From Gavia stellata (lineage: Eukaryota; Chordata; Aves; Gaviiformes; Gaviidae): a DNA stretch of 64,000 nucleotides. The translations under genes and the position numbers were made by a program. Positions 35,359 to 48,530 of this stretch are shown here, one piece after another. The stretch spans positions 9,149,034-9,213,033 of the forward strand of contig NC_082618.1 of assembly GCF_030936135.1 (NCBI RefSeq), written 5' to 3'. Numbering within the stretch: position 1 is the stretch's first letter; each line of letters begins with the position of its first letter. A model generated the notes under the pieces. It did no database searches. It was not told the DNA's origin and was given only the letters and a program-made list of their open reading frames with translations.

Positions 35359-37489
35359 CACCAGTATATGGGAAAGTCGACCGTGGGATCTCTCTGTATC
35401 AAAAACACTGGCCATGAATTGCCAAGTTTCCATGTTTGCTTTTTACAGCTCTAGTTTGAGGGGAAAGGGGATGCTTTCTCTGTGGGAACCATGCGTAGTA
35501 TTCAACCTAGCTGAAGCAAATGGGCTACCAGCTGGTGTTTAGACAATGTGTTTCTGGCCATGACTGAATCGGACAGTGAAGGCCCTGGACTATCAGCTGG
35601 AATGCTTGCACAGTGACACAAAATGGCAGATAATCTCTGCAGGTGGCTGAAGTTTATTTGTAAAATAAAATGTAGCAGTAGTTGCTCTTCTCTCCTCCTC
35701 CCCACCTCTCCCAGAAGATGTTTCCTTCCAGGGAAGAGGGCTGGTGGCAGCAACGTCTCACCAGCCCACCTCTCCCATTTCTTCCTGCCAGTGCTCCCAT
35801 CGCTTTGTTCCTCTCCGCAATGGAAACTGCTCTTCCAATCATAATGCCTTGTTTCCGCAGGTGGGTGTGATTGAAGGAGAGTTCAGGGAAGTTTTTTGGA
35901 AGGGTACATGCTGCAATCAAATAATGAGACTTTCAGCAGGCACAAGATGGCAGGTGACGGGTAAGCATCTTGTGGAAAACTTTTATCTTGAGCTGCTCAT
36001 TCAAATTCCTTCCTGACCATTGCCTCTTATTAGTAGTATATTCAGGTAGCGCTAGAAATGCCTGCAATGCTTGAGAGGCATGAGATGAGGATCTTGCCGT
36101 GTAGCTCCATGGCAGTGCAGAGACAGGAACACGATGCGTGCTGCCTGCCAGTGATGTGCCTGCGCACACAGGCAGCCGTGCACAGCCTCGTACACCCCTG
36201 CCCTGCACCTCTCTCCCTGCAGAAGTATTTCCTCTTGTTATCTTCATAGCAAAATGTGAAAGGAGCCAGCCCAGCCCCACGGCTGGTGTAGCGCGCTGCT
36301 GCTGGCCTGTGCCCCGCTGCCGAGCGGTCCCTGGAGACGCCTGTGCAGCACCCAGAGGTGCTGCTCTGGTCAGTGGCTGGGAGCTGCACCTTCGAGGGAT
36401 GAATTCAAATCCCCTCGAGGCAGAGGGCTGTACACATTCACCTCCACGCTTTGCAGAGGTTCTGTGAGTGTGTTTGAAGGCATCCGTTGCGTTTCTTTTT
36501 CCTTCCACTGATTTCTGTCTGGCACTGGAAGCTGTTTGTAAAATCTTGGAGGGATTATTGCTCTTGTTTTCCCTCTCTGGAATGAGTGGCTTTACATGAT
36601 GTATTCATATTTTGCCAGGAAGGATGGATTGTGGTTTTAAAGTATTTTTGTTGTGGACTGTATCAGTTTAACAGCAACTGTTATGCTCTGAGCCCTCTCT
36701 CAGCCCCCAGCTATGTGCCATTTCCTCCCAGGTGCTTCCCTGTTACTCTGTAGTTGACCAAATGCAGCAAACAAGTGTCACTGCCTCCTTTTCTCATCAA
36801 CTCTCCTACCAGCCTAATCACTGTAAGCAGTTATTATCTGGGGTTGGAGACTTGCTATAATCAGGGCCTTATCAGGGCCATCTGGGCAAGGGGTGCTGGC
36901 AGAGACACCTTCCCCCTCCTGAGCATGACTGACTTCTGCTTTCAGAGGTAGCTCTGACTAATTATCACAGAACTGGGGATGCTTTTAATTATTTGGGGTT
37001 ATACCCCTCTGCTTCAGCTGTCCTGTCCCATCCCATCCCATCAGAGCAACCCCTCACATGTAGGAGCTGCCCTGGAGCAGCTGCCTTCTGGGGACAGTTT
37101 TTGGGGCTGGATTTGGGAGCTGGGTAGAGAGCTCACATCTCCGAGGCTGGTCCTTGCTTTGTAAGGCTGCGCTGCTTTGTAGTCACAACCCTGCAGCGTC
37201 CCCCAGCCCAGCTGCTGGCTCTGGCTGGATATTTCTGAGGCTCATTCACCCCCAGAAGAGTCCCCAGACTGATACGTACCCAGCCCCTGGATGGGGACAG
37301 CAGCTGGATCACTGAGAGCGGCTGAGCCCAGTGTCATTTATTTTTCTGCTGGTGAAGCCAAGCTCGAGAGACCAAGGAAATCTCGATGAACAGCTGAGCC
37401 CCGCTGCGGGAGAGCAGGGGGCAGGATCTGGGCCCTGGGTGAGCAATCGTCAAGCCACTGATGGGACAGACCTTCATCTTCAAATGACA

Positions 37490-37620
37490 CTCATGCAAAA
37501 TTAAACTCCTTCAAGCAATCACACCATGGCCATTAAAATGGTGCCTTGGCGGACAGAAAAATAAACCGAGAAATGCAAATTAGGGATATAAATCTTTCTG
37601 GCTATGTCTGGGAGGTACCT
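37490..37620. promoter_or_regulatory. AT-rich candidate conserved element with octamer
   Basis: Contains ATGCAAAA near 37494, the octamer ATGCAAAT at 37573-37580 followed by TAG, and several ATTAAA words, in a block clearly more AT-rich than its surroundings. Conservation was not tested. Confidence 0.3.
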
Positions 37621-39900
37621 GTTTAATTAGCATCATTGAGCAGCCTTGATGTGGTAAGTGCTAAGTAGGAAACTTGCCAAATTTTCCTGTTTTGATAGCA
37701 GGTGACTTGTGTTCTGTTTGAATTTCCACCTTGTGATTGTTTTTCTGTACTTGCTGGAGATGCTGTGTTGTCTGTGCATGAGGAATTAGCTGCTGTCACC
37801 TGGGCTAATCAGATGCCACTGCACTGGGGAGGAGCTGCCTGCACCATCCTGCCTGTGCCCTTTGCGGTCATGCACCTAAGGCATCTAAGGCCTAAGGGAT
37901 TGCAAAGCTATTTCAACAAAGTATTGTGTGGTGGAGTTCATGTATTTAATCATGTTTTTTGGTTCCCGTCCTCCCAGAGCACAGAGGTCACTTGCCACAC
38001 GGAAATTTTAAAAGAAGGGCTTTCTTCCCTGCTGTGTTGCAGGAAGGCTGGGGAGGAAGGACGAGCTCCGTTCCCTGCAGGGGACTTGGCCACGTGGCCA
38101 GGATACAAACTCAGCACCTCTCCGAGGGGTTGAACGCGAGGACTGCCTCATGTCGGGTTGCAGTGAGCTGGTCACGCTTCTCTGCACTGCTTCCAGTGCT
38201 GCCTCAGTGAGCCAGGACCCCTGGCACGAGGTGCTGAGTCTTCACAGAGCCACATGTGTTGATCCTGTGTAAGGGACGATGCTCAGGGCACGGAGGAGTC
38301 TCCTGCCATGTGTCGCCTCTTGCACAACTCTGCTGTGGGCTTTGGGGATTTATTCATTTGATGAATAAGAATATCTTTGCGAGGATTTCAGTTGGGGAGT
38401 TACTGAGCCTTTGTTTATATATCACCCTTGTGTATTCCAGCGCTCTGATGCTAATTGGTATCACTGTAATATGAATCTTCTTAACGCTGATAATGTTTGT
38501 GAGTTATTGGATGCTTGGCCTGGACCTGCCTGGGAATTGCAGGCAAGACGTCCAGAGGTGCTGCTGTCTCCCAGGCGTTGCCTCATCGGGTTTGCGTCCT
38601 GCCTGTATTCATTCTGGCAGCTTCTGTATCATGCTATTTAGCAGATCACTGTTACTGACCCGTCACTGTGGGAGACGGTGGGATTAGGATGATGGAGTGG
38701 TTGGAGAGGATAAACAATAATGATGCTACATCGGTGCAGCCCAAACAATGCCTTTCTCTTTCATGTTTTCTTTTTCTGTCGGTTTGCCATTCAAGTGTAA
38801 TAAGATCAGTGCAGATAATTTGTGTATTCATATAAAACATAATTTTCCCTCCTGTGCTTTACCAGCTGCACTGCAGTCAGAAAGGCAAATACGCACTTTT
38901 CTTTTGCATGGTTATGAATGGGTGCATCTGTTCCTCGAAGATAGGGAAAGGAGGGTGAAAAGACTGGAAAGGAAGGGAAGAAATCAGATGCAGCCCGATT
39001 CATTGCCTCTGTGGAGAGGGAAGCGTAAAGGAATCAGATGTTTGCAGCGTGGGCTCAGTCCCATGCTGATGTATTTAGGAGGTGGGTGAGACACCAGCAT
39101 GTGGGAAAGGCAGAGAAAGGGGTTTTGCTCAACAGGGGAGCAGCCTGTGGAAGCACGGCCACCCTGCAGTGGGGCTGGGATGCCCAAGGGAGCTCAGCCC
39201 CACCTTGGTCAGGGTCTGCAAACCACCACACGAGGACAGCCAAAGCTGTGCACGGGGCTGGTCCTGCTCTTCCACCCGGGCTGCAGCCATGAGAGCGCAG
39301 CTGCCTGCTCCCAGCGCGGGCTCTGCTCTCGTGGTGCTGCTTTGCTTCGGCTCTGCGGAGGGCTTGTCTGGGAATATCAGGGCAAAGGTTGGACCTGAGC
39401 TGGGCTGTGCTTGCTCATCCTTAGCTGGAAATCACAGCCGCCTTGCTCCCAGGGCTCTTTGCCTTCCTGTGCCAGGGGCTGCATCCCTGAACTTTTGTCT
39501 CCGCATCCCCCAGCCTCTGCCTGACAGCCCTTGCTTGAGGTCCAACATCCCTAGCAAAGGCAGGAGGAGGTGCAGGGCTAGAGGTTGTACAGCAGTGGAC
39601 CTAATTTATTGGGCTTTCTTTCCTCCCTCCTTTCTCTTTTCTGAGGGAGGCCCACTAGAGAGGCGAGGGGAGGGAGGAAAAGGGGTTTAATTTTCTCCTG
39701 TTATCTGGTGTCTCCAGCTGTGAGCCACGCTGACAGCCCTGGGCTGATCAAACATTTGAGCAGCCTCGATTCAATGTCCCATCTACGTGGTCATAAATAA
39801 TGTAAATGCTCTGCCCCTGCCTGAGCCCATATCCTGGCAGCAGTGCACCAGCACGTTCCCTCCTCCTGTTGCCATCATGTTGGGCTCCCGCCTTCATTGC

Positions 39901-39955
39901 TTGTGACACGGAGTCATTAGGCATTAGCGGTTGGCATCGGCACCTAATGACACAA
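39901..39955. promoter_or_regulatory. Inverted repeat GTCATTAGG / CCTAATGAC
   Basis: A perfect nine-base inverted repeat: left arm 39913-39921, right arm 39943-39951. An outer TTGTG (39901) and CACAA (39951-39955) extend the symmetry. CATTA/TAATG cores are homeodomain-like, and a further CATTAG lies in the loop. It could be a paired regulatory site or a cruciform-forming sequence. Confidence 0.35.
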
Positions 39956-41400
39956 TCATGTGCAAACCTGTTCTTCCTCCAAGCAGGATTTTTTCAGCCA
40001 GAAATTCTGGTTTCTCTCCCTCCCATGGAGATGGAGTCCCTCTGACCGCTCTGCCAGGTTTGTTTCTATTTCTCATGCACTTCGTCAGTCCAGAAGGTTC
40101 CGGATACGGGAACTGAGCACCGCTTTGGAATAGAATACAATGCGCTCTACTTAAAATTTTGAAGGATAAAAGTTTACCAAAGCCACTGGGAGCTTCTCAG
40201 CTGCCTTCCAGCCAAGGGTCTTGACATGGTTTTTACAAGTTAAAATGTCCCCATTTAATAACTTGAGTGGTTAAAGCAGAGATGTGCTAAATGCCAGGCT
40301 TTGAAGCTGTATGAGGCGGGTGGCAGAGGTGCCCAGCCATGCAGGGCAGGGGCAGGCCGCCTTCCTCTGTGCCGCAGCAACAGGGCTGGTCTCTGCTTCG
40401 CTGGGGAGATGCTGTGCAGCCCAGCTGGCGAGCACACGGCCGATCCGGCCGCAAAATGGGATGGGGGCTTGTCTGGGCACGGCGAGGCTGAGAGCGGGGT
40501 TCCCCCGGGATCGGATTCCCCTAAGTGAGTGGTGGCTTAATGCTTCTTCTTTTCTTTCCAGTTTCTTCAGCTGCAGAAAGTGGCAAGAAACCAAGCAGAT
40601 GTGGGTCGGTTTGGGCAAACAGACCCCAAAAATACCCGATGATCTCATCTGAGCAGTGCTTTTATTTACATGGCAGCATCGTTACCTGCATGAGCTAAGA
40701 GGAGAGAGAGCTGCTCCAGCTCACCGCATCCCAGCAAACTTCCCACAGAGCTCCCCCCAGGATTTGCTGCTCTCGTTGCCATTGATTGGTTCAGGCATGT
40801 TTAATCCCAAGGACGCTTCAGGGTTTAGCTCTTTGCATCTTGTAGGCCAGCGCTTGGAGATAAGTCACTGTAATTTGCAAAGCTTTCAGTGGTGGTGAGG
40901 CTTGTGGTTACTCCAAGTCTTGATGGAAATGGTTTGGACACCGGCGGGCCGGTCCTTTTGTCTGTTTTCATGTCAGTGTTTGGAAGGAGCACAGCCGCAA
41001 TTTCTGGGGCTGGAGGTGCCTGGGGAGTTAGCGTGCACCTTCTGGTTCCTCACGGCTCATAATTACCAGGCCTGCGAAGGGACTCGGTAACTCCCCGTGC
41101 AGCTCTACATGACAGAAGTACTTAGGGGCATTTAGTCAGGCATCTGCTCTGCTGCCCTCTGAATGCCTCTCGCCCTGTAATTTTATGGGTGGGCTGCAGG
41201 GCTCTGTGCTCACGTATTACTGCACTACTTTAATGCTGGAGCAGGTTCTGCTGAGGAGGCCAGGAGGGGAGACTGCATATTTCTTACAGCTGTATAAATC
41301 TGATGTTGCCACCAAATTGTTGCAATGCAGCTTTGAAGGGTTCTTTGCCTTTCTGTGGTCCACGGTTGCAGAGTCCATATTTCTATGTTAAGAAATCAGG

Positions 41401-41453
41401 AATCAAGTAATTGAATCTCTCTCCCCCTTCCTGTAAAATCAAGTAATTGAATC
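41401..41453 (+). repeat. 17-base direct repeat AATCAAGTAATTGAATC, period 36
   Basis: Exact copies at 41401-41417 and 41437-41453, each containing a TAATTG homeodomain-type core. A poly-A run follows at 41469. Confidence 0.75.
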
Positions 41454-41920
41454 AAAGATCATGTGATTTAAAAAAAAAAAAGAGAAAAGAGTTCATTTTG
41501 GGTTCTCTTTATTGGCCTCTTAAATTCCAAGATTTGCAGCCTGCTGGGAGTGTTTTATTGAGCTCTTTTCACAGATGTGAGTAGGATGGACTTAACTGCC
41601 CATTATCCTGGGACCCAGGAGCTGGGCTCTCGAGAGGCGGCAAGAGTCTATGGGGACTGGGAAGGGGACAGTTTTAGCCTGGGTGACCCTGATGCTGAGG
41701 CTGGGGGTGTGCTGCTCCTGACCCCTGCAAGGGGCATGCCTATCCCAGCTGAGGTGTAACCTGTGTGAGTAAGACCCTGAGGAAGAAACATGTTGCTGTT
41801 CTGTTGTCATCTGAGTGGCCCGGGATTGTGCCTGACAGCAGGAGATGGTCCCTGGGGTTGAGCTGCCGTGACTGGTCACCTAGAAAGCTGCTGAGGATGC
41901 AGTCCGAGAGCTTTATTGGG

Positions 41921-41993
41921 ATGCAAATGGATGTAAATTCATGTAAGCATATGTCTTGGTGCAGGTAGTGGCTGGTGCCCAAATTATGCAAAT
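41921..41993. promoter_or_regulatory. Two direct octamers in AT-rich block
   Basis: ATGCAAAT occurs at 41921-41928 and 41986-41993, 65 bases apart on the same strand. They are followed by AATAATGCTAATG and TTCATTAATATGG up to about 42054. This looks like a noncoding regulatory block; function is inferred. Confidence 0.3.
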
Positions 41994-43775
41994 GTTCTAA
42001 TCCAATAATGCTAATGTCATGATTATCCAGCAACATGATGTTCATTAATATGGTTCCCTGGCTCTTACACCCATCACTGTCAACATGATTATGCTGAGGC
42101 AGAGACTTGCAGTGTCTCTGGCAAGTGGAGCCGGTCTCAGGGAGGGAAGGGGACACCCAAGTCATGGCGGGACTGGGAAGGACCGTTTGTCCGGGCGGGG
42201 CCTGGAGGTGCCACGAGTCCTAGGGAGTCCCCTCCACGTGCCTGGCCAAGGTACCACCCGGCTGCCTCGCTCTCCTCGGGAGGCCCTTCCTCCCAGAAGG
42301 AGACTTGGAGCAGATTCCACAGTCCGCAAAAGCCTGCAGAGTAGCTAAACTAGCATTTCTTAATATCCATCGCTGTGATCAAATGAACAGGACTAGCAGG
42401 GCCATCTAGTGACTCCTCTGGCTGCTTTAATGACCTGGGAGGTGCCCCCCTTAGATGGGCGTAATTTTAATGTTTGTATTTTGAACCATGCCCCTGTACC
42501 TGTCCACCTCTCTCTCCATCTCCCCTTTTTTTTGGCTCGTGGTTATCCCTTGCTCTGCAGTTTTGTTTTCCTTGTTTCACTACAGAGCTGGAAAATGCTT
42601 GGGCTTCCCCACGGTGGAAATTTGTCCTGCATTGCCTTGGGTCGGGTGACATAAGGTCAGACGGCTAAATAGCCTGTAGATCTGAGAGGAGAGGGATCCT
42701 GCAGGCTGGCTTGCCTTCCTCAACGCCGCCAGTAAGGCTGCTCTCTGGGCAGGAGTCTGCTTGTCTCGACTGTGGCCTCAATTTTTTTGCTGCTAACCCG
42801 CAGGTGCCGGTGTAACTGCTTGCCGGGGCACTGCGGGGCTTCCTCGTCGCCGGCTGCTCCTGTAGCTTCGTGCCGGCTGGCAGCCACGAAGAGCTCAGAG
42901 TTGCCTGCCCCGGGGAAGGGCTCAGCACATCGCCCTGCTGCCTCCCCAGCCGGCAGGATTGCTCCCTCAGGTACCTCCTGCAGGTACGTCCATGGGGTTT
43001 TTTGCAGGTTTCTCTCTGTGGTGCAAACATGAGCAGCCCAGTTCAGGGAAACTGGGACTGTTTGCCCCCTCCAGCAGCCTGACCCCATAGTAGATACCGA
43101 TTTGCCCTTCTCCTTGCGTGACTCCAGGGCCTTTCATTTTGCTCTTTCATTTGTGTTGCTTTTTGCAATGTTGGCATGATACTGGAATCTGTGGATGGGG
43201 CCAGGAAGGTGCCCTGTCAGGCCCGGCGGCCGATTCCCTCACAGCTCGCCAAGGCTGGTTGAGCCTCATGATCCAGGGACAGGCAGGACAACTCCCAGCC
43301 GTGCTGCTGGCGGCAGCTGGGAGGAGCAGCAGCCAGGACAGAGCTCCGCCAGCCATTGCAGGGCTGTGACAGGTACATTTACTGCACTAAGTACCAGCAC
43401 CGAACAGGGGTTTTGGTTGGATTGCTTTTGACAGGATGTCGTTAGCCTGATGTGTATGTGGGAGAGGAGCAGCTATAATGCTCTCTTAATGCAGCCAAAT
43501 TGCTCTTTAATTCTGCAAAACCAAGACGTTATTTCATGAATCCCTGGAGCTCGCTGTGCAGCGTCTTGATGCTGCTGGTTATCAGTGGCCTTTTCCCTCG
43601 GCTTGCATCCAGCTCCAAATTCTCAGAGCGTGGGGTGGGAGCAGTCCTCCCCTTGCCTCCACGAAGCTCGGCTGCTTTCTGCCCTCACTTGGCTTCGCGT
43701 GTGTTAACTCTGGAAGCTAGTGGTGACTCCTGAAATGCCTCCTCCCACCAAAATGTGAGCGGAAAGTCTATCAAT

Positions 43776-43787
43776 TTCCATGGCAAC
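43776..43787. promoter_or_regulatory. RFX X-box-like site
   Basis: TTCCATGGCAAC carries one perfect X-box half (CCATGGCAAC) and a degenerate second half. It lies in the intergenic region about 7 kb upstream of DOC2B. Confidence 0.25.
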
Positions 43788-46700
43788 AGGGCCAGGCGCT
43801 AAATGCTGATGTTAACTCTGTTTCTGGACATCTATGGAGTCTGAAGAGCTGGGTGTGCCGGAGGCAGCGGTGCCCAGCCTGAGTGCAGCTCCCCAGGCCA
43901 ACACTCGCTGCACGTCCCAGCCGCTGTAGGGTAAGGTGCTGCTGCAGAATAAACGTTGGGCTTTGCTCCTGGCTGCCTGGAAAGTCTTGAGAAGTGATGT
44001 TGTCATCCTCCTGCAGCTGGGAGACAGTCGGGAAGGGAAGAGGTAAAAGCAGGGTAAAACTGCTAAGACAAGACAGCTGGATATTCTCAGAGGACATTGA
44101 CTCCAGCTCAGAAAGGCACTGAGAGCAGATAAAATTAGCCTAATAAGAGTTGATGCTACGCAGAACTCTCCCCTCCCTTGAATGCAAGGGATCGGGTCTG
44201 CGTTTAGCTTACAGGCACAAAAGGAAAAGAGCCAGCGCGATGCGAAAAGGTGGCTTTACGCGGCCTCGTGGTGGCAAACCCCTGCTAAGGCTCTGGAGTT
44301 AGGGGGAACCCAAGGACCATGTGGGGAATAAGAGGAAAAAGTCAGAAAAGGCTCATTCCTAAGAAAATATCCCTGAGGACTGGCCCTGGACAGCGCTGTG
44401 TCCTGAGATAGGATGTCAGTGGGGGCGAACAGGACGAAGGCAGTTAGGGGGAGGGTTTGTGCAGGAGGGATTTTTGGGGCAGCCAGGGCTCGGGGTCCCG
44501 CTTTGCCCAGGGCTGCCCTGGCCCCTCTCTCCTGCAAGTGGTTGCTTTCTCTGGTAGGTGCTGGCCGCAAGACAGTGCGATGCAGTGGCGGTACTGGCGT
44601 GGGGAATGTGGCTCACATTTCTGTCGAGGGCTGAACCCAAATCATCCCGCGTTTCTAACTCAGCGGAGTGAGCTGGGCGCTGCCACCTGCCAACGCAGGG
44701 TGTTCACGGTGCTTCCCACCTCTGTTGTTGGGAGACTACTGAAAGCAGCTAGACCAGACCCAGGGATGCAGGTTTGCCTGCGCAGGTGAGATGGGTGCAT
44801 GGGATGGGGGTGCCTCTGCTCCCGCCCTGGGTTTGGGGAGCAGTGGGTGCATGGGGCATGCTTGTGCAGCTGCAAGCTGCCTGATGCCTTGCTCGCAGGC
44901 TGCCCTGCCTGCAGGCTGCCCGGCTGCTCCCCGGCCCTGCCGGCTTTAGCCTCCGTGTTGAGAGACATGTGCAGTCCAGTAATGCTCAGGGGCAGCACAC
45001 CCTCCCCTCGTGCACTCTTCAGTTGGATTTTCCTGCAGCTTCCCCTTCTCACTGCGCACAGATCCACCCCTAGTGAATTTGTGTGTATTTAATATGTGCT
45101 TCATATAGCTAATATTTACAGCAACTGATTATCTGCTCTGGTTGACTTGCAGGTGAATAATGTGTTGGAAATGCTATGTCAGGGTGCACACGCAGAGCAT
45201 GTTCCCTCCCCGACGAGGAGAGTAGACATTTCATAAGACTCCAAAAACCAGTGCATTAAAATTACAAAACAAAACACTAACTATTTTGGGATTCACATCG
45301 AAATGGCAACATATGCTACACATTAAACATCAGCCCCTACTGAAAGTTTAGCTATTCTGGGCCCATCCTGAATGGTGCAGAAGATGCACAGAGAGCAGAT
45401 GCCTCCCTGCCGCCTCCTATCCTCTTGGAAGCTCCCTTGCAGGTCCATCTGCGGGTAGCAAAGTGCTGGTAAGAAAGATGCCATCCCCCCTTGCCATAAG
45501 TTGGGTGTTTCATAAGGTCTCTGGGAACCTTAAGCAATATTTTGAGGGGAGAGGGCTCTTTCTTGCTGGCATTTGCCCTTCGCCTGGCTTTCTGAAAGGG
45601 TTTGTTTGTGTCTGCTTTGTAATAGAGTGTGGGCTGTATTTTACCACAGTGATTTTGTTCACAGCTAGTAATTGCTGGTTAAATCTGGTCAAATGATGGT
45701 TGTTAGCAGGGCCTATCTGAGCACAGATAACCTCAGATATTATTCGCGCAGAGGAGCAGTGGGGCCCAGGGTGCACTGGGATATCGGCACTGCCAGGGAG
45801 CCTTAATCAGCACAGCCTGGAGTAAGCCTCTTAGGATTATTTAGCCAAGTTTCCTAGTTATCATTATTATTATTGCTTTATTTAGCAAATGCAAAGGGTG
45901 TTTAACCAGGTAGGGTCCGCAACACACTCGACAGGCTCAGCCAAGCCTCCCCAGCGATCGAGGGCAGAGATCTTTCAGGGGAAGCAGCCTCGTTGCCGGT
46001 AGCTGTGCATCAGCCAGAAGACAGCGCCTTACATGAGCCAAGGAGCAAGGCACATGTTGCTTTTCAATTAACCCCCTTCCCATGCGCACAGCCATGCTGG
46101 AGCTAAGCTCATTTGAAGAAGAAAGAAATATATTTTGTACCTACCGGCAGGGTGGACTGAAGACAATGTAGGTCCTGAGTCACCCCAAAGGGATGGAGGG
46201 GTCTCTTCCAGCAGCGTTGGCAGAGCTGGGCTGGTAGCGTGGGTATCCCCTGTTCCTGCCCCTGCAGCCAAGTTGAGCTGGCTTTATCTGCTGGCACCCT
46301 CTCATGCCTAAGGCTGTGGGTACTTGTGGTGGATTAATACAGGCTTAAAAATGGTCGGGGAAAAAGCAAAAAGCAAGCTAGGGCTGTGCAGGCTGGGGCT
46401 GGTGCTGCCTTGTGTCACCTCCCTGGGTGACTGTCAAAACTCCCTGCTCCCAACCTGCAGTGGGTCTCCCTGAGTTCAAGGGTGAGTGAGATCCAGAGGT
46501 GAGATCCTCCAAACTGAGGCTTTAATTTGGCATCATCTCTTTGTGCACTCTTCAGGCTCACGTCTTCTCCAGCAGCACCAGCAGAGCAGAGGGTTTCTGT
46601 GAAGTCGTTTGGGTTTGAGCTGACAAAGTATTAAATAAAGAACCGGTGGGTCAGTCATTGAATCTCTGGTAAGTGATGGGGCTGTGCGGTCCTGCTGCTG

Positions 46701-47049
46701 TACTTTTCATTTGGAAAGGAATTGATTAAACTGGAATCAGCCCCTGTTCTTGTTGATTTCAACCTGGAGTAACTGACAGCAGAATTTGATCCTTAGTGTT
46801 TGAAACAAATTTGGTCGAAGTGTGTCCTGAGGACAGCCTATGTGTTTGGATGCATGTTTAATCTATGTGCTACTGTTTTGTTTGCTGTAGGAATGCTCCT
46901 TCTATTTGCCCGTTTGCGTGACACTGCCAGGATGGCTCCCTGGTCACATAAGGAAGCTGGGCTGCTGCATGGCTCTGCTCAGGGCATGGGGTGAGTTAGT
47001 GGCACCGGCTTTGTTTGGGATGTGCTTAAGCCTCTGTTTATGCCCCTTG

Positions 47050-47141
47050 TTCAGGACAACATTTAAAGTCTGAGCTGTCCCTGCCCAGGACCTTATTCAG
47101 GACAACATTTAAAGTCTAAGCTATCCCTGCCCAGGATCCTT
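47050..47141 (+). repeat. Tandem duplication, 46-base unit
   Basis: Units 47050-47095 and 47096-47141 begin TTCAGGACAACATTTAAAGT and differ at only a few positions. Two copies only. Confidence 0.85.
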
Positions 47142-48507
47142 TTCTGAGCCTGGGCTGGAGTTGGAGTGATGGCTCCCGCATCCCGCATCCCAGCTCTCAT
47201 TATAGGATGCTTTTGGCACACCAGCCCATGTCCTCACCTGATGTGAGCAGCTTAAGCACTCTGTAGCACCTCAGAACAAGCTGCTGAAGTGCAGTGTCGT
47301 GTGTGCTGAGCTCAGGATCTTGTCATGACTTGTATGCACCATGGAGAGGAAACATGGCTGTTGACAGGGGCGATGTGCTCTTCTCCATCATCCCGTTCCT
47401 GCTTTGATGTTGACTCCGTGATGGCCACATTCACCTTTTCTAAAGGATGTCCTCCCTTCCTGCAGGGATGGGGTATCCCCCTGCAGAGTGGCTCTGCTCC
47501 CTGCCAGGCAGAGCAGTCAGTCCCGCTGCTGAAAGCAGCAACGTAACGTTTAAACTATCTATCTCCCCTCTTGCGGGGTTCACGAGGAAGCCAGCATTCC
47601 CCCTTTCAGGGAAATGAAGACTGTGTGTGTGGGCACTGCAGTAGCTCTGAATCACCCTGGCAGAGCGAGGGATCAAATCAAGTCACATTCCAGGGCATTA
47701 GACAGACGGTGGGAATTAAAAGCTTTACCTGGAAACTGGCTTTGTATCTCCAAGCCCTGCTTTTGTCTTCCAGCCCAACTGTCTATTTTTGTCCCTTTTA
47801 CCTTCCGTGTTGTCGTGCGTCATGTATGCCAGTGCTCAGTGCCTGGTTGTGCAGCCAGCCCCAGCCACGTTCGGGGAGCCCTCAGTAAATATTGGGCTGT
47901 GCAGCCTAGGAGGAAACGTTTAGGCAGTGTGAGAAGGTAGGAAAAGTGTGGTTTATCAAAACCAAGCTGCTTTGGGACTCATTAAAAGCTAAGGAAAAAG
48001 GCTCCAGCTGCTTTCAGTAGGCTTGGTATCGGTCAGAGACTAGGAAGTCCCATCTGGGCTATTAGCCGTAAGTATTGTTTTTGTTTCTTTCAGTCTATAA
48101 GGTCTGGGGACAGGGTCTCCCTTGGGGTCAGTCCTACCCTGATACCAGGGAGGCTTGCTGGCTTCAGCTCTGTCTTCGCATTTCCCTTAATCTCGTCCCC
48201 GCGTGCACCCTGCCCCTTGCGTCATCGGTTGCTCTCTGCATCCCTGGGTGAGCTGAGCATCTCCCGTCGGTGCTGCTGGGCCTTGATCCCGGCTGTGGGC
48301 TGTCGGCGGTGTGGGGCAGCTTTTGGGGTGCTGCACGACAGGGGAGGAGGCAGAGCTCAGGGGACTCGCCTTAATTCCCAGAGCCTTGATTTTCTGACCT
48401 ATAAAACAATCCTTGTCTATTTGGGTCTTGTGCTCTTTGAGGAAACATTTGAAATAATGATGCTTTTGTAATGGTAATAATGACATTAGGCTCTCATACA
48501 TAAGTTA

Positions 48508-48530
48508 ATTTTATTTATTTATTTATTTAC
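48508..48530 (+). repeat. TTTA microsatellite
   Basis: About five tandem TTTA units in noncoding DNA. Confidence 0.7.
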
